A DNA stretch of 64,000 bases, taken from assembly GCF_000419445.1 (NCBI RefSeq), contig NZ_AULK01000005.1:1-64000 (forward strand). Reading direction: 5' to 3'. A program made the position numbers and the translations under genes. This document shows, one piece after another, positions 7,169-16,072 of this stretch; the first letter of the stretch is position 1, and each line of letters starts with the position of its first letter. The notes under the pieces were generated by a model that was not told the origin of the DNA, made no database searches, and was given only the letters and a program-made list of their open reading frames with translations. The DNA comes from Gryllotalpicola ginsengisoli DSM 22003 (GTDB lineage Bacteria; Actinomycetota; Actinomycetes; Actinomycetales; Microbacteriaceae).

Positions 7169-7825
7169 CTACTTGATGACGGGCAGCGGATGCTCGGCGG
7201 CGCGCACGTCGACCTCCGGTCGCTGCGCGACGAGGGCCGGCACGGCCCCGTCCTTCCAGCGGCGCAGCACCCCCTGCCGCACCTCCTCGACGACGAGCGC
7301 GAAGCAGAAGTGGTCGCGCCAGTCCCCGTTGATGTGGATGTACCGGCGCCGCAGCCCCTCGTACCGGAACCCGAGCTTCTCGACGACGCGCAGCGAGGGC
7401 TTGTTCTCGGGCCGGATGCAGATCTCCATGCGGTGCAGCCCGACGGTGAAGAAGCAGTGGTCGGTGACGAGCGCCACCGCGGTCGGGGTCGCGTTCTTGC
7501 CGGCGAAGCGCTCCGAGACCCAGTATCCGATCGTCGCGCTCGACAGTGAGCCGTACGAGATCGACGAGACGTTCAGCTGGCCAGCGAGCTGCCCCTCGTA
7601 CTCGATGATGAACGGCATGCCGTGCCCCGCCCGCGAGTTCGCGAGCAGGGCACGGATGCTGCCCCGGGTGTCGAACCCGGAGGGGCCGTTCGGGTTCGTC
7701 GCCTCCCACTGCCGAAGCCAGGCGCGGTTGTCGAGCAACTCGCGCTCCAGGGCGCGGGCGTCCCGCACCCGCACCGGGCGCACGGTGACCGGCCCGTCGC
7801 TCAGGGTCGGCAGATAGAGGGCCAT
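7169..7825 (-). CDS. GNAT acetyltransferase, RimJ/RimL-like
   Basis: 218 residues of the GNAT fold. RPVRVRDARALERELLDNRAW at the start, IGYWVSERFAGKNATPTAV (acetyl-CoA pyrophosphate loop region) and IRPENKPSLRVVEKLGFRYE match ribosomal-protein N-acetyltransferase-like enzymes. The ATG at 7825 is chosen because MALYLPTLSDG matches the usual N-terminus. It lies between galU and sepX as in other actinobacteria. The true acceptor is unknown; RimJ is an annotation by similarity. Confidence 0.85.
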   Translation of the reverse strand: MALYLPTLSDGPVTVRPVRVRDARALERELLDNRAWLRQWEATNPNGPSGFDTRGSIRALLANSRAGHGMPFIIEYEGQLAGQLNVSSISYGSLSSATIGYWVSERFAGKNATPTAVALVTDHCFFTVGLHRMEICIRPENKPSLRVVEKLGFRYEGLRRRYIHINGDWRDHFCFALVVEEVRQGVLRRWKDGAVPALVAQRPEVDVRAAEHPLPVIK

Positions 7826-7970
7826 GCCGTTCAGGCTATCCACACCTGAGCGAAGGTGTGCGGATGCCTGCGGCGGCGGTTCGCCGGAGGGTCAGCTCGC
7901 CCGGGCCCGAGGTCGCCGAGTGTCAGGGCGCCCGCGCGACACGGCGCCTGCGCGTCAGGCCGCTCGGACC

Positions 7971-8954
7971 TCAGGCGTTCTCGAGCGCGCTGTCCTGGTC
8001 GACGACCGGGATCGCGCCCGTGCTCGGCTCGGGCAGCTGGTCGCCGGCCGGGATGTCCTGCGGCAGCTGGGCCGCGTACTCCTTGAGCCATTCGCGGAAG
8101 TCGGGCCCGAGGTCCTCGCGGTCGGCGGCGATGCGCACGATGGCCTTGAGGTAGTCGAGCCGGTCGCCGGTGTCGTAGCGGCGGCCACGGAAGACGACGC
8201 CGTAGACGCCGCCCATCCAGTCGGGCCCCTCGGCGAGCTCCTGCAGGGCGTCGGTCAGCTGGATCTCGCCACCCTTGCCCGGCTTGGTGTGCTCGAGGAT
8301 GTTGAAGATCTCGGGGCGCAGCACGTAACGGCCGATGATGGCGAGGTTGCTCGGCGCGTCCTCCGCCTTGGGCTTCTCGACCATGCCGGTGATCTTGACC
8401 ACGTCGGGCTCGTCGGTCTCGACGACCGCGGCGGCGCCGTAGAGGTGGATCTGGCTCGGGTCGACCTCGAGCAGCGCCACGACGGTGGTGTGCCGCTTCT
8501 CGGCCACCTCGAGCATCCGCTTCAGCAGCGGGTCGCGCTGGTCGATGATGTCGTCGCCGAGCAGCACCGCGAACGACTCGTTGCCGACGTGCGGGCGGGC
8601 CCGCAAAACGGCGTGGCCGAGGCCCTTCGGGTCGCCCTGGCGCACGTAGTGCACGTCGGCGAGCTCCGTGGAGAAGTTGACCTTGCGCAGCTTCTCGACG
8701 TCGCCCTTCTTCTCGAGCTGGGCCTCGAGCTCGGCGGCGCGGTCGAAGTGGTTCTCGAGGGCGTTCTTGTTCCGCCCGGTGACGAGGAGGACATCGTGAA
8801 GTCCTGAATCGACGGCCTCCTGCACGACGTACTGGATCGCAGGGGTGTCGACCACCGGAAGCATCTCTTTCGGCATCGCCTTGGTCGCGGGCAGGAACCG
8901 CGTGCCGAGGCCTGCAGCGGGAATGACGGCCTTCGTGATCGATGAGTTCACCAT
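7971..8954 (-). CDS. galU: UTP-glucose-1-phosphate uridylyltransferase
   Basis: A 327-residue nucleotidyltransferase beginning MVNSSITKAVIPAAGLGTRF, with the signature GxGTRFLPATKAMPKEMLP and VEKPKAEDAP. It makes UDP-glucose for cell-wall polymers and trehalose pathways. Length and motifs are standard for bacterial GalU; a short acidic tail ends the protein. The start at 8954 lies 39 bases from the divergent cyclo-ligase gene, so both promoters share this gap. The 145-base gap to the rimJ-like gene holds no feature. Confidence 0.95.
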   Translation of the reverse strand: MVNSSITKAVIPAAGLGTRFLPATKAMPKEMLPVVDTPAIQYVVQEAVDSGLHDVLLVTGRNKNALENHFDRAAELEAQLEKKGDVEKLRKVNFSTELADVHYVRQGDPKGLGHAVLRARPHVGNESFAVLLGDDIIDQRDPLLKRMLEVAEKRHTTVVALLEVDPSQIHLYGAAAVVETDEPDVVKITGMVEKPKAEDAPSNLAIIGRYVLRPEIFNILEHTKPGKGGEIQLTDALQELAEGPDWMGGVYGVVFRGRRYDTGDRLDYLKAIVRIAADREDLGPDFREWLKEYAAQLPQDIPAGDQLPEPSTGAIPVVDQDSALENA

Positions 8955-8981
8955 GCCCCCAGGGTAGCGATCGGGCGACCC

Positions 8982-8996
8982 TACAATGTGCCCATG
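8982..8996 (+). promoter_or_regulatory. -10 box and leaderless start of the cyclo-ligase gene
   Basis: TACAAT at 8982-8987 is a near-consensus -10 hexamer. The ATG at 8994 lies six bases after it, where transcription should begin, and there is no Shine-Dalgarno. This indicates a leaderless mRNA. An in-frame GTG at 8988 is too close to the box to be used. Confidence 0.6.
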
Positions 8997-9641
8997 CCCG
9001 GAGACGAGATCAGCAACCGCAAGCGTGCTCTGCGGGCGGAATTGCGGGAGCGCCGACGCAACAGGCCAGGCCCGGCGCGGGAACGCGACGAGGTGGGGCT
9101 CACCGAGCGCCTGAAAGAGCTGGTCACCCGTCTGGGGGTCAGTTCGCTGTCGGCGTACTTGTCGTCGACCACCGAGCCGAACGTGCGCCCGTTCCTCAAC
9201 TGGGCCAGGGAGAACGGGATCCGAACTCTTCTGCCGATCTCCCGACAGGACGGTCTGCTCGACTGGACCACCGGCGACGGGGAGAGCGAGACCGAGAGCT
9301 TCCTCGGCTGGCCGGAGGCGACGGGCGAGTTGCTCGGTCCGATGGCGATCAACGACGTGGACGTGATCCTGGTGCCGGCGGCCGCGGTCGACCGCTCCGG
9401 CATGCGGCTCGGGTGGGGCCGCGGATACTTCGACAAGATGCTCGGCAGCATGGGAAAATGTCCCCCGGTATTCGCCGTGCTGTTCGACGAGGAACTCGTG
9501 GACGACGTGCCCCGTGAGCGCCATGACGTACCGGTCGACGGGGTCGTCACCCCGACCCGCATCGTCTGCCTCTCGCAGCGTGCACAGGGATTGGGCCTCG
9601 ACTCCGAGGCGGCGGCTCGGCCCACCGACGCGACCACCTGA
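8994..9641 (+). CDS. 5-formyltetrahydrofolate cyclo-ligase
   Basis: 215 residues. N-terminal basic NRKRALRAELRERRRNR, then the diagnostic C-terminal GMRLGWGRGYFDKML loop, which binds ATP and phosphate, and PVDGVVTPTRIV. The enzyme converts 5-formyl-THF to 5,10-methenyl-THF with ATP in the cytoplasm. The start at 8994 is set by the -10 box just upstream. The stop is ten bases before fmdB, so the two are probably co-transcribed. Confidence 0.92.
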   Translation: MPGDEISNRKRALRAELRERRRNRPGPARERDEVGLTERLKELVTRLGVSSLSAYLSSTTEPNVRPFLNWARENGIRTLLPISRQDGLLDWTTGDGESETESFLGWPEATGELLGPMAINDVDVILVPAAAVDRSGMRLGWGRGYFDKMLGSMGKCPPVFAVLFDEELVDDVPRERHDVPVDGVVTPTRIVCLSQRAQGLGLDSEAAARPTDATT

Positions 9642-9650
9642 CGAGGAGCC

Positions 9651-9911
9651 ATGCCCACCTATTCCTACGCCTGCACGGCCTGCGGCCACCGCTTCGACAC
9701 CGTGCAGTCCTTCTCCGACCCCACGCTCACCGAGTGCCCCAGCTGCGGCGGGGCGCTGCGCAAGGTCTTCGGCCTGGGCAGCGTCACCTTCAACGGCTCG
9801 GGCTTCTACCGCACCGACTCGCGCACCGGGTCGGGTTCCACGCCGTCGTCCGCCGCACCGGCGTCGTCCGGCTCGAATGCTTCGTCATCGAGCGCCCCTG
9901 CGGCATCATAA
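9651..9911 (+). CDS. FmdB-family zinc ribbon protein
   Basis: An 86-residue protein beginning MPTYSYACTACGHRFDTVQS, with a second CPSCGG pair: a four-Cys zinc ribbon typical of FmdB. After residue 55 it becomes a Ser/Ala-rich linker. Its function is not well defined beyond possible transcription or RNA-associated roles. An AGGAG precedes the ATG. Confidence 0.92.
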   Translation: MPTYSYACTACGHRFDTVQSFSDPTLTECPSCGGALRKVFGLGSVTFNGSGFYRTDSRTGSGSTPSSAAPASSGSNASSSSAPAAS

Positions 9912-9951
9912 GGAACATTGAGCGGCACAAACTGACCTGAAGGGGGACCAG

Positions 9952-10365
9952 ATGCTCAAGGGGTTCAGGGATTTCATCCTGCGCGGCAACGTCATCGACC
10001 TCGCGGTCGCGGTCGTCATCGGCGCCGCGTTCACCGCGATCGTCACCGCCGTGGTCAACGGTTTCATCAACCCGCTGATCAGCGCGCTGTTCAACGCGAG
10101 CGACCTGAGCAAGGCCCTGATCGTGCAGATCCCGACCGTCTCCGGCGGGCACTCCGACCTCTCCTTCGGCATGATCATCGGCGCGATCATCAACTTCCTG
10201 GCCGTGGCCGCCGTCGTGTACTTCGTCATGGTCCTTCCGATGAACCACGTCAAGGAGCGCCTGGAGGCCCGCAAGGCCGCCGGCACCCCCGCCGAGGAGC
10301 CGGCCCCGACCGACGTCGAGCTCCTCGCCGAGATCCGCGACCTCCTGAAGGCCCGCCAGCCGTAA
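9952..10365 (+). CDS. mscL: Large-conductance mechanosensitive channel MscL
   Basis: 137 residues. MLKGFRDFILRGNVIDLAVA is the N-terminal amphipathic helix and the start of TM1. TM2 is MIIGAIINFLAVAAVVYFVM, followed by a cytoplasmic helix with LLAEIRDLLKARQ. It forms the homopentameric osmotic release valve. AGGGGG lies upstream of the ATG at 9952. Small G/C hairpins follow in 10386-10440. Confidence 0.96.
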   Translation: MLKGFRDFILRGNVIDLAVAVVIGAAFTAIVTAVVNGFINPLISALFNASDLSKALIVQIPTVSGGHSDLSFGMIIGAIINFLAVAAVVYFVMVLPMNHVKERLEARKAAGTPAEEPAPTDVELLAEIRDLLKARQP

Positions 10366-10406
10366 GCCGCGACCCCCGATCCGCTGCCCCCGTGCCGGGG
10401 CGGGCC

Positions 10407-10598
10407 TCAGCGCCTGCCCCAGTGCGGGGGCAGATCTCGTCTCAGGCGCTCGTCGTTGGAGTCGTCGCGCTCGCCCCGCTCCTCGGGCGCCTCGGCGCGC
10501 GGCGGCAGGGCGGGCGCCGGGTCGCTCCCGGGAGCGCCGGGGCGCACCACGCGGCGGTGGCGCCGCCGTGCCGGCATCCGTTCGTCGCTCTCGCCCAT
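10407..10598 (-). CDS. Small basic hypothetical protein
   Basis: 63 residues, Arg/Pro-rich, ending NDERLRRDLPPHWGRR. The PPHWG-type tail is a recurring feature of small uncharacterised actinobacterial proteins, which is why I consider it a gene. The start could be the ATG at 10598 (GGAGG only two bases away) or the in-frame ATG seven codons later. It lies just downstream of the large helicase-like gene on the same strand. Confidence 0.5.
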   Translation of the reverse strand: MGESDERMPARRRHRRVVRPGAPGSDPAPALPPRAEAPEERGERDDSNDERLRRDLPPHWGRR

Positions 10599-10639
10599 CC
10601 CCTCCAGCGTAGGCGAGACGGATGCCCCGCCTCGCGGCG

Positions 10640-13600
10640 CTACGGCAGCGTGATGGGCGCGGTCTCCGGCGCCGACTGGTCGGCCGCCCCGATCAGCCGA
10701 GCCACGCGCGCGGCGATCGCCTCGGGGTCGGCGAACAGCTCGAAGCTGTGCACGCGCAGGTAGTGCCAGCCCAGGCGGCGCAGCAGTTCGGGCCGCAGCC
10801 GCAGCGACTCGCGCAGCGAGCCCTGGCCGACGATCTGGTCGGTCTCGACGACGACCGCCTTGGTGCCGTACGAGGCGACCAGCGGCAGGGCGCCGCGGTA
10901 CCCGAGCCGCACCGACAGGCCGCGCCGCTCCAGCCGCGTCTTGAGGTCCACGAGCAGCGGTTCGGTGGTCTCGGGGGCGTCGGGCAGCGAGGCGTCCATG
11001 TCGGCGGCCTCGGCCAGCACGTGGGCGAGCGCGACCATGCCGTGCGGCATCCGCTGATCGTCGATGTCGTCGGGGCGGAAACAGGAGACGATGTCCAGGG
11101 AGCGACGGGCGCGGGTCAGCCCCACCGCGAGCAGCCGCTCGCCGCCGGGGGCGGCGAGGGCGCCGAGGTTCGACAGCAGGCGCCCGTGCGGGGTGCGGCC
11201 GTAGCCGATGGAGAAGATCACCCGGTCGCGGCTCTGCGCCGTAGCCTGGTCGAGCGTGACGACGGTGAACGGCTCGGCCTTGTCGGCGAGGATGAAGTCG
11301 GTGAGGTCCTGGCGCTGGCCGAACACCCGCAGCACCGCCTGGTGCACGCGCACCGCGTGCCGCGGCGAGGCGGTGACCACCATGAGCGACTCGCGCGGCC
11401 GGTTCACCGCGTGGTCGACCACGAGCTCGAGCACCTTCGCCACCTCGGCGTCGACCGACTCGACCGCGCCCGAATCCGGGTCGGGCAGCCCGAAGCCCTC
11501 CTTGACGAGGTGCAGGTTGAGCGAGCCGTGGCCGAGGTACGTGCCCGCCCACGGCAGCGTCTCGATCTTGCCGCCGTAGAAGCGCCGGTTGACGAGCTCG
11601 GCGAGGTCGTCGCCGCCCGCCCGGTACGAGCGGGTCAGGGTGAAGACCGGCAGCAGGTCGGTCAGGCGCGCCAGGGTCGAGCTGCCGTGCAGCGCGTCGA
11701 CGTCGACCTCGTGCGAGGTCTCGGCGCTCTCGGCGACGGCCGTCTCGAAGGGGGTCGGGGTCTGCGTCACCGGGTCGCCGAAGGCGACGAGCTGCCGGGC
11801 ACGGCGGATCACCCCGATGTTCTCCGGCAGCGTGCAGGCGCCCGCGTCGACGATGAACACGGCGTCGAAGTCGAGGTCGTCGGGCAGCTGGGCGACGGTG
11901 TACGGGCTCGCGAGCCAGACCGGCGCCAGCATCCGCCCCAGCCTGGGCGCCGCGCGGGTCAGCGCCGGGGCGGTGACCCGGTCCCCGCGCAGCAGACGCT
12001 TGAGCGCATCCGCCTCATCGGGGTTGTCGACCACGCCGATCCGCCACGCCTCGGCAAGCTGCCAGGCGAGCTGGCGCGCCGTCGACGACGCGTGCGCCTC
12101 GTCGACGAGCCGGAAGTCGGCCTCGAGCCGGTCGAGCACGCTCGTGTTGCCGCCGAGCAGCGCCCGGTCGTCGGAGAGCATGTGCTCGAGCACCGACTGC
12201 CACCACGCGAGCTCGAGCTCGGCGGGGATCTGCGCCTCCTTGACGTGCCGCGCGCCGAGGTCGGCCAGCAGCGGGTCGAGGTTCACCTCGCGCAGCTGCT
12301 GAATCAGCTCCGTGCGCTGCTGCAGATTGGCGAGCACCTCGCTGTCGGCCGCGAGCCCCGCGATCTGCGCCTTCAGCTGCGACAGCGGCAGCAGGGTGAG
12401 GGAGGCGGGCGTGCCGGCGCGCGCGAGCGGCTCGTCGAGGCTGGCGAGATCGGATGCGACGCGCTGATACGCCACCTGCACGTCGGCGATCCCCACCGGC
12501 ACGGCCGGCGGCGCGCCGGCCTCGGCGTAGCGCTGCCACAGCGTGCGCTGCTGCTGGATCTTCAGCAGGCTCTCGTGCATGTCGCCGACATGCACGCCGG
12601 GCCGCACGTACTCGTGTGCGAGCTTGCGCAGGCGGCGCCGGTCGCCGGCGCTCATGCCCACGTCGCGGCGGCCCGAGGTGGCGTTCACCAGCTCGGTCAG
12701 CGGCCGGTCGAAGACGGAGGGCTGGAACTTGTCGAGCGTCTCGCGCAGGTCGGCGAGCAGGCGCAGGTAGACGCCCAGCTCGGCGATGTTCTCGAACGGG
12801 CGCAGCTTGGTGGAGGCGACGAGCTTCTGGGCGCGCTCGATGAGGCGGGGCAGTTCGACGGCGTGCAGCTTCTTGGCCAGTTCGTGCGCGGCCTCGCCGT
12901 CGGCGGGGGTGTGGAAGTGCGCGCCGTACCAGGGCGAGTCGTCGGGGCCGTAGCGGAACTCGCCGAGCCGGGCCGCCTTGACCAGGGTCTGGGCGGCCTC
13001 GCGCCTGCTGTGCGCGATGGCGCGCAGCGAGGGCAGGTCGAGGCGCGCCGTCGTGGCCGGAGGGGTGGGCAGCAGGGCGAGGCGGGCGAGTTCTTCGAGC
13101 GCGTCGAGCACGCTGACCCCGAGCTGCGGGTCCTTGTGGGTGAGGGCGCCGCGGTAGTCGAGGAGCACCTTGCGCAGCCGCACCAGGGCGTCGTCGACTT
13201 CGGCGACGTGCGGCTGTTCGGCCTTCTCGTTGCGGGCGATCGCGGTGATCAGGTCGCGGCGCAGCGTCTCGGGCCGCACCGCAACGCCCTCGAGCCCGAC
13301 CTGGGCCAGGCGGAAGGCGATGCCGTCGAGGCTCGAGCGGCGCGGGCTCGCCACGAGCACCCGCTTGTTCTTCGCCACGAGCGCGCCGAGCGCGTTGACG
13401 ATCGTCTGCGTGCCGCCGGTGCCGGGCAGGGTCTTGACGATGATCGAGTTGCCCGCGGCGATCTGCGCGACCACCGCGTCCTGCTGCTCGTCGGAGTCGA
13501 GCAGCAGCGTGTCCATGGCGGGCGGGCGCGCGTCCTGGCCGGTGAGCGGGGCCGGCTCGTAGGCGGCCTCGATCTGTGCGCGGGCGGCCGGGTTGCCGGC

Positions 13601-14401
13601 GAGCGCGTCGAGCATCGGATGCTGCAGCCGGGCCGCATCCGCCAGCATCGTGCCGGCGACGTCGGCGAAGCTGGAGACGACGAGCCGCGGCTGCACCTTG
13701 AACCACGGCAGTTCGGCCGTCAGGGCGCGCAGGCGGTCGATGACCGGCTGCGGCTTGAAGGCGCCGGAGCCGTGCGCGAGCCCGGCGAGCTCCTCGGGGT
13801 CGAGCGCGATGTCGAACTGGGCCTTCAGGGCACGGGCGAGCTCGGGGTTGAGGAAGGGCTTGCCGCGCAGCTTCAGCTCGAAGTCGCGGCCGTAGCGGCG
13901 GATCGCCAGCGGCCGCAGCAGCACGGGCGCGAGGAATTCGTCGCCGTCGAAGCGCCAGGCGGCGAGACCGACCGCGAGGTGCACGGCGTCGATGCCGCGC
14001 ACGCTGCGCAGTTCGATGCCCTTGTTGGTGATGGCGCTGGCCGCGACGCGCGCATTGCGCAGCGCGAGCTCGTCGCGGATCAGGCTCGACAGCAGGGTGC
14101 GCTCCCCTGTGATGAACGTCGGCATTCCGCCGGGATGCGTCGAGGTCAGCTCGATGCGGGTGCGCGGCTCGTCGGAGAAGTGCAGCAGCGGCGAGCGGCC
14201 GCCGAGGCTCGCGATCTCGCGGCGCCACTTCGTCCAGGCGTGCTCGGCGACGTTGCCGACCTGCACGCTCGGGTCGCCGGTCGTGAGCAGCGCCGGAGCG
14301 GCCCCGGTCTGCAGCGGCGGATTCAGGGCGTCATCGCGCGCGGAATCCGCGGTCGCGCCACCCGGCGCGCTCTTCCTCTCGATGCCCCACACGGCGATCA
14401 C
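10640..14401 (-). CDS. DUF4011/SF1-helicase-like protein with nuclease-like C-terminus, catalytic motifs degenerate
   Basis: A 1253-residue protein laid out like SF1 helicases fused to a C-terminal restriction-endonuclease-like domain of the MTES_1575 type. The P-loop at about residues 320-330 reads LPGTGGTQT where active relatives have GPPGTGKSQT, so the nucleotide-binding Lys is replaced by Gly. Motif II (about 845) reads FIVDAGA rather than DEAS, losing the catalytic Glu. Motifs V and VI (VVTLDQATAQSRDRVIFS, GLTRARRSL) are kept. In the C-terminal 80 residues the usual IDLAV Asp of the nuclease is not evident, although the VVVETD strand and LRRLGWHYLRVHS are recognisable. It is therefore likely a non-catalytic or very divergent relative. 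The start is GTG at 14401, with no good Shine-Dalgarno. Confidence 0.8.
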   Translation of the reverse strand: MIAVWGIERKSAPGGATADSARDDALNPPLQTGAAPALLTTGDPSVQVGNVAEHAWTKWRREIASLGGRSPLLHFSDEPRTRIELTSTHPGGMPTFITGERTLLSSLIRDELALRNARVAASAITNKGIELRSVRGIDAVHLAVGLAAWRFDGDEFLAPVLLRPLAIRRYGRDFELKLRGKPFLNPELARALKAQFDIALDPEELAGLAHGSGAFKPQPVIDRLRALTAELPWFKVQPRLVVSSFADVAGTMLADAARLQHPMLDALAGNPAARAQIEAAYEPAPLTGQDARPPAMDTLLLDSDEQQDAVVAQIAAGNSIIVKTLPGTGGTQTIVNALGALVAKNKRVLVASPRRSSLDGIAFRLAQVGLEGVAVRPETLRRDLITAIARNEKAEQPHVAEVDDALVRLRKVLLDYRGALTHKDPQLGVSVLDALEELARLALLPTPPATTARLDLPSLRAIAHSRREAAQTLVKAARLGEFRYGPDDSPWYGAHFHTPADGEAAHELAKKLHAVELPRLIERAQKLVASTKLRPFENIAELGVYLRLLADLRETLDKFQPSVFDRPLTELVNATSGRRDVGMSAGDRRRLRKLAHEYVRPGVHVGDMHESLLKIQQQRTLWQRYAEAGAPPAVPVGIADVQVAYQRVASDLASLDEPLARAGTPASLTLLPLSQLKAQIAGLAADSEVLANLQQRTELIQQLREVNLDPLLADLGARHVKEAQIPAELELAWWQSVLEHMLSDDRALLGGNTSVLDRLEADFRLVDEAHASSTARQLAWQLAEAWRIGVVDNPDEADALKRLLRGDRVTAPALTRAAPRLGRMLAPVWLASPYTVAQLPDDLDFDAVFIVDAGACTLPENIGVIRRARQLVAFGDPVTQTPTPFETAVAESAETSHEVDVDALHGSSTLARLTDLLPVFTLTRSYRAGGDDLAELVNRRFYGGKIETLPWAGTYLGHGSLNLHLVKEGFGLPDPDSGAVESVDAEVAKVLELVVDHAVNRPRESLMVVTASPRHAVRVHQAVLRVFGQRQDLTDFILADKAEPFTVVTLDQATAQSRDRVIFSIGYGRTPHGRLLSNLGALAAPGGERLLAVGLTRARRSLDIVSCFRPDDIDDQRMPHGMVALAHVLAEAADMDASLPDAPETTEPLLVDLKTRLERRGLSVRLGYRGALPLVASYGTKAVVVETDQIVGQGSLRESLRLRPELLRRLGWHYLRVHSFELFADPEAIAARVARLIGAADQSAPETAPITLP

Positions 14402-14486
14402 CCTATGGCGGGCGTCCCCGCATTCCTGGTATTAGCGCCGAGTTTCGCGCCAATCGGGGGCGAACCCGGCCAAGTAGGCTGGGGCG

Positions 14487-16064
14487 GTGACCGAGACCCA
14501 GCCCGTCCCGCCTCCCGTGCGGCCCCGCCACAGTCCGTCGAAGCCCCTCTCCGAGCTGCTGGACCGGTTCGGCGACGAGCGCTCGGTGCGGCCGGAGGGC
14601 GAGGCGGAGATCGAGCTGCACGGCATCACCCTCAACTCGGCCACGGTCGAGCCCGGCGACCTGTTCGTGGCCCTTCCCGGCGCGACGCAGCACGGCGCCA
14701 GGTTCGCGGCGGCGGCGCGCGATGCGGGGGCGGTCGCGGTCATCACCGACGGTGCGGGGCTGGAACAGGCCGCCGCATCCGGCCTGCCCGTCGTGGTGCG
14801 CGAGGAACTGCGCGCCTCGCTCGGCGAGATCGCCGCGTGGCTCTTCGACACGGCCGCCTCGCCCGTCACGCTCTTCGGTGTCACCGGCACCAACGGCAAG
14901 ACCTCCGTCGCGCACATGCTCGAGGCGATCCTCGAGCAGATGGGCCTCAAGGCGGGGCTGTCCTCCACCGCCGAGCGGCACTTCGACGGCGAGAAGCTCG
15001 TGTCGGGGCTGACGACGCCCGAGACCGTCGACCTGCACTCCCTGATCGCCCGCTGGACCGAGTGCGGCACCGACGCGGCGGCCGTCGAGGTGAGCGCGCA
15101 GTCGCTGTCGCGGCACCGTGTCGACGGGGTGGTGTTCGACGTCGCCGGGTTCACCAACCTCACGCACGACCACCTCGACGACTACGGCGACATGCAGACC
15201 TACCTGGACGCGAAGAAGCCGCTGTTCCAGCCCGACCGGGCCCGCCGCGGCGTGGTGTGCCTCGACACGCCGCCCAGCGCCGAGCTCGTCGCATCCGCCG
15301 GCATCCCGCTGACCACGATCACCTCCCTGCCCGGCGTCGAGGCCGACTGGCGCGTCGAGGTGACCGGGCAGAGCGCGCGCGGCGTCTCGTTCACCCTGAC
15401 CAGGGCATCGGATGGCTGGTCCGTCAGCTCGCTCGTCACCGCCATCGGCGCCCACATGGCCCTCAACGCCGGGCTGGCCATCGCCATGATCTCGGCGGCC
15501 GGCTACCCCGACGAGCAGCTGGCGGCGGCCGTCGCATCCGGCATCGTGGCCTACCTGCCGGGGCGCGCCGAGCGGGTGTCGGGCGAGCGCGGGCCCAACG
15601 TGTTCGTGGACTTCGGCCACAGCGCCGACGCGTTCGAGAAGACCCTGGCCGCGGTGCGGGCGGTCACTCCCCCGCCGGGCCGCGTGATCATGCTGTTCGG
15701 CGCCGACGGCGACCGCGACAAGCTGAAGCGGCCCGCGATGTCGCGCGCGGCGGTCGACGGGGCGGACCTCGTGATCGTCACCGACCACCACCCGCGCTTC
15801 GAGGATCCGGACGCGATCCGCGCCACGCTCGTCGCCGCGGCGAAGGAGCACGCGGCGGCCGTGAAGCCCGACGTCGAGGTGATCGAGGTCGCCGGCCCCG
15901 AGAAGGCGATCCGTGTCGCCGTGTCGAAGGCCGAGCCGGGCGACTCGATCCTGTGGGCGGGCCCCGGGCATCAGAACTACCGCGACATCCGCGGCGTGCA
16001 CGTGAAGTACTCGGCGCGCGAGCAGGCGCGGCAGGCGCTGCGCGAGGCCGGCTGGGCCGACTGA
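14487..16064 (+). CDS. Mur ligase family protein, MurE-like paralogue
   Basis: 525 residues with the three Mur-ligase domains. FGVTGTNGKTSVAHMLEAI is the ATP P-loop, FTNLTHDHLDDYGDMQTYLDAKK carries the catalytic His and the carbamylated-Lys position, and VFVDFGHSADAFEKTL is the C-domain. The residue-3 specificity motif, DNPR in diaminopimelate-adding MurE, reads HHPR here, so a different amino acid or a different substrate is likely. No other division or wall genes surround it, so it is not the dcw-cluster murE. The GTG at 14487 is the only plausible start. It is divergent from the helicase-like gene with 85 bases between. Confidence 0.8.
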   Translation: MTETQPVPPPVRPRHSPSKPLSELLDRFGDERSVRPEGEAEIELHGITLNSATVEPGDLFVALPGATQHGARFAAAARDAGAVAVITDGAGLEQAAASGLPVVVREELRASLGEIAAWLFDTAASPVTLFGVTGTNGKTSVAHMLEAILEQMGLKAGLSSTAERHFDGEKLVSGLTTPETVDLHSLIARWTECGTDAAAVEVSAQSLSRHRVDGVVFDVAGFTNLTHDHLDDYGDMQTYLDAKKPLFQPDRARRGVVCLDTPPSAELVASAGIPLTTITSLPGVEADWRVEVTGQSARGVSFTLTRASDGWSVSSLVTAIGAHMALNAGLAIAMISAAGYPDEQLAAAVASGIVAYLPGRAERVSGERGPNVFVDFGHSADAFEKTLAAVRAVTPPPGRVIMLFGADGDRDKLKRPAMSRAAVDGADLVIVTDHHPRFEDPDAIRATLVAAAKEHAAAVKPDVEVIEVAGPEKAIRVAVSKAEPGDSILWAGPGHQNYRDIRGVHVKYSAREQARQALREAGWAD

Positions 16065-16072
16065 TCCTCCCC

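Noticed and set aside
5361-7817. Rightward 818-codon open frame across sepX and the lipoprotein gene
   Set aside because: Composition is Arg/Gly/Ala low complexity and it is the complement of sepX and the rimJ-like gene, whose motifs are clear.
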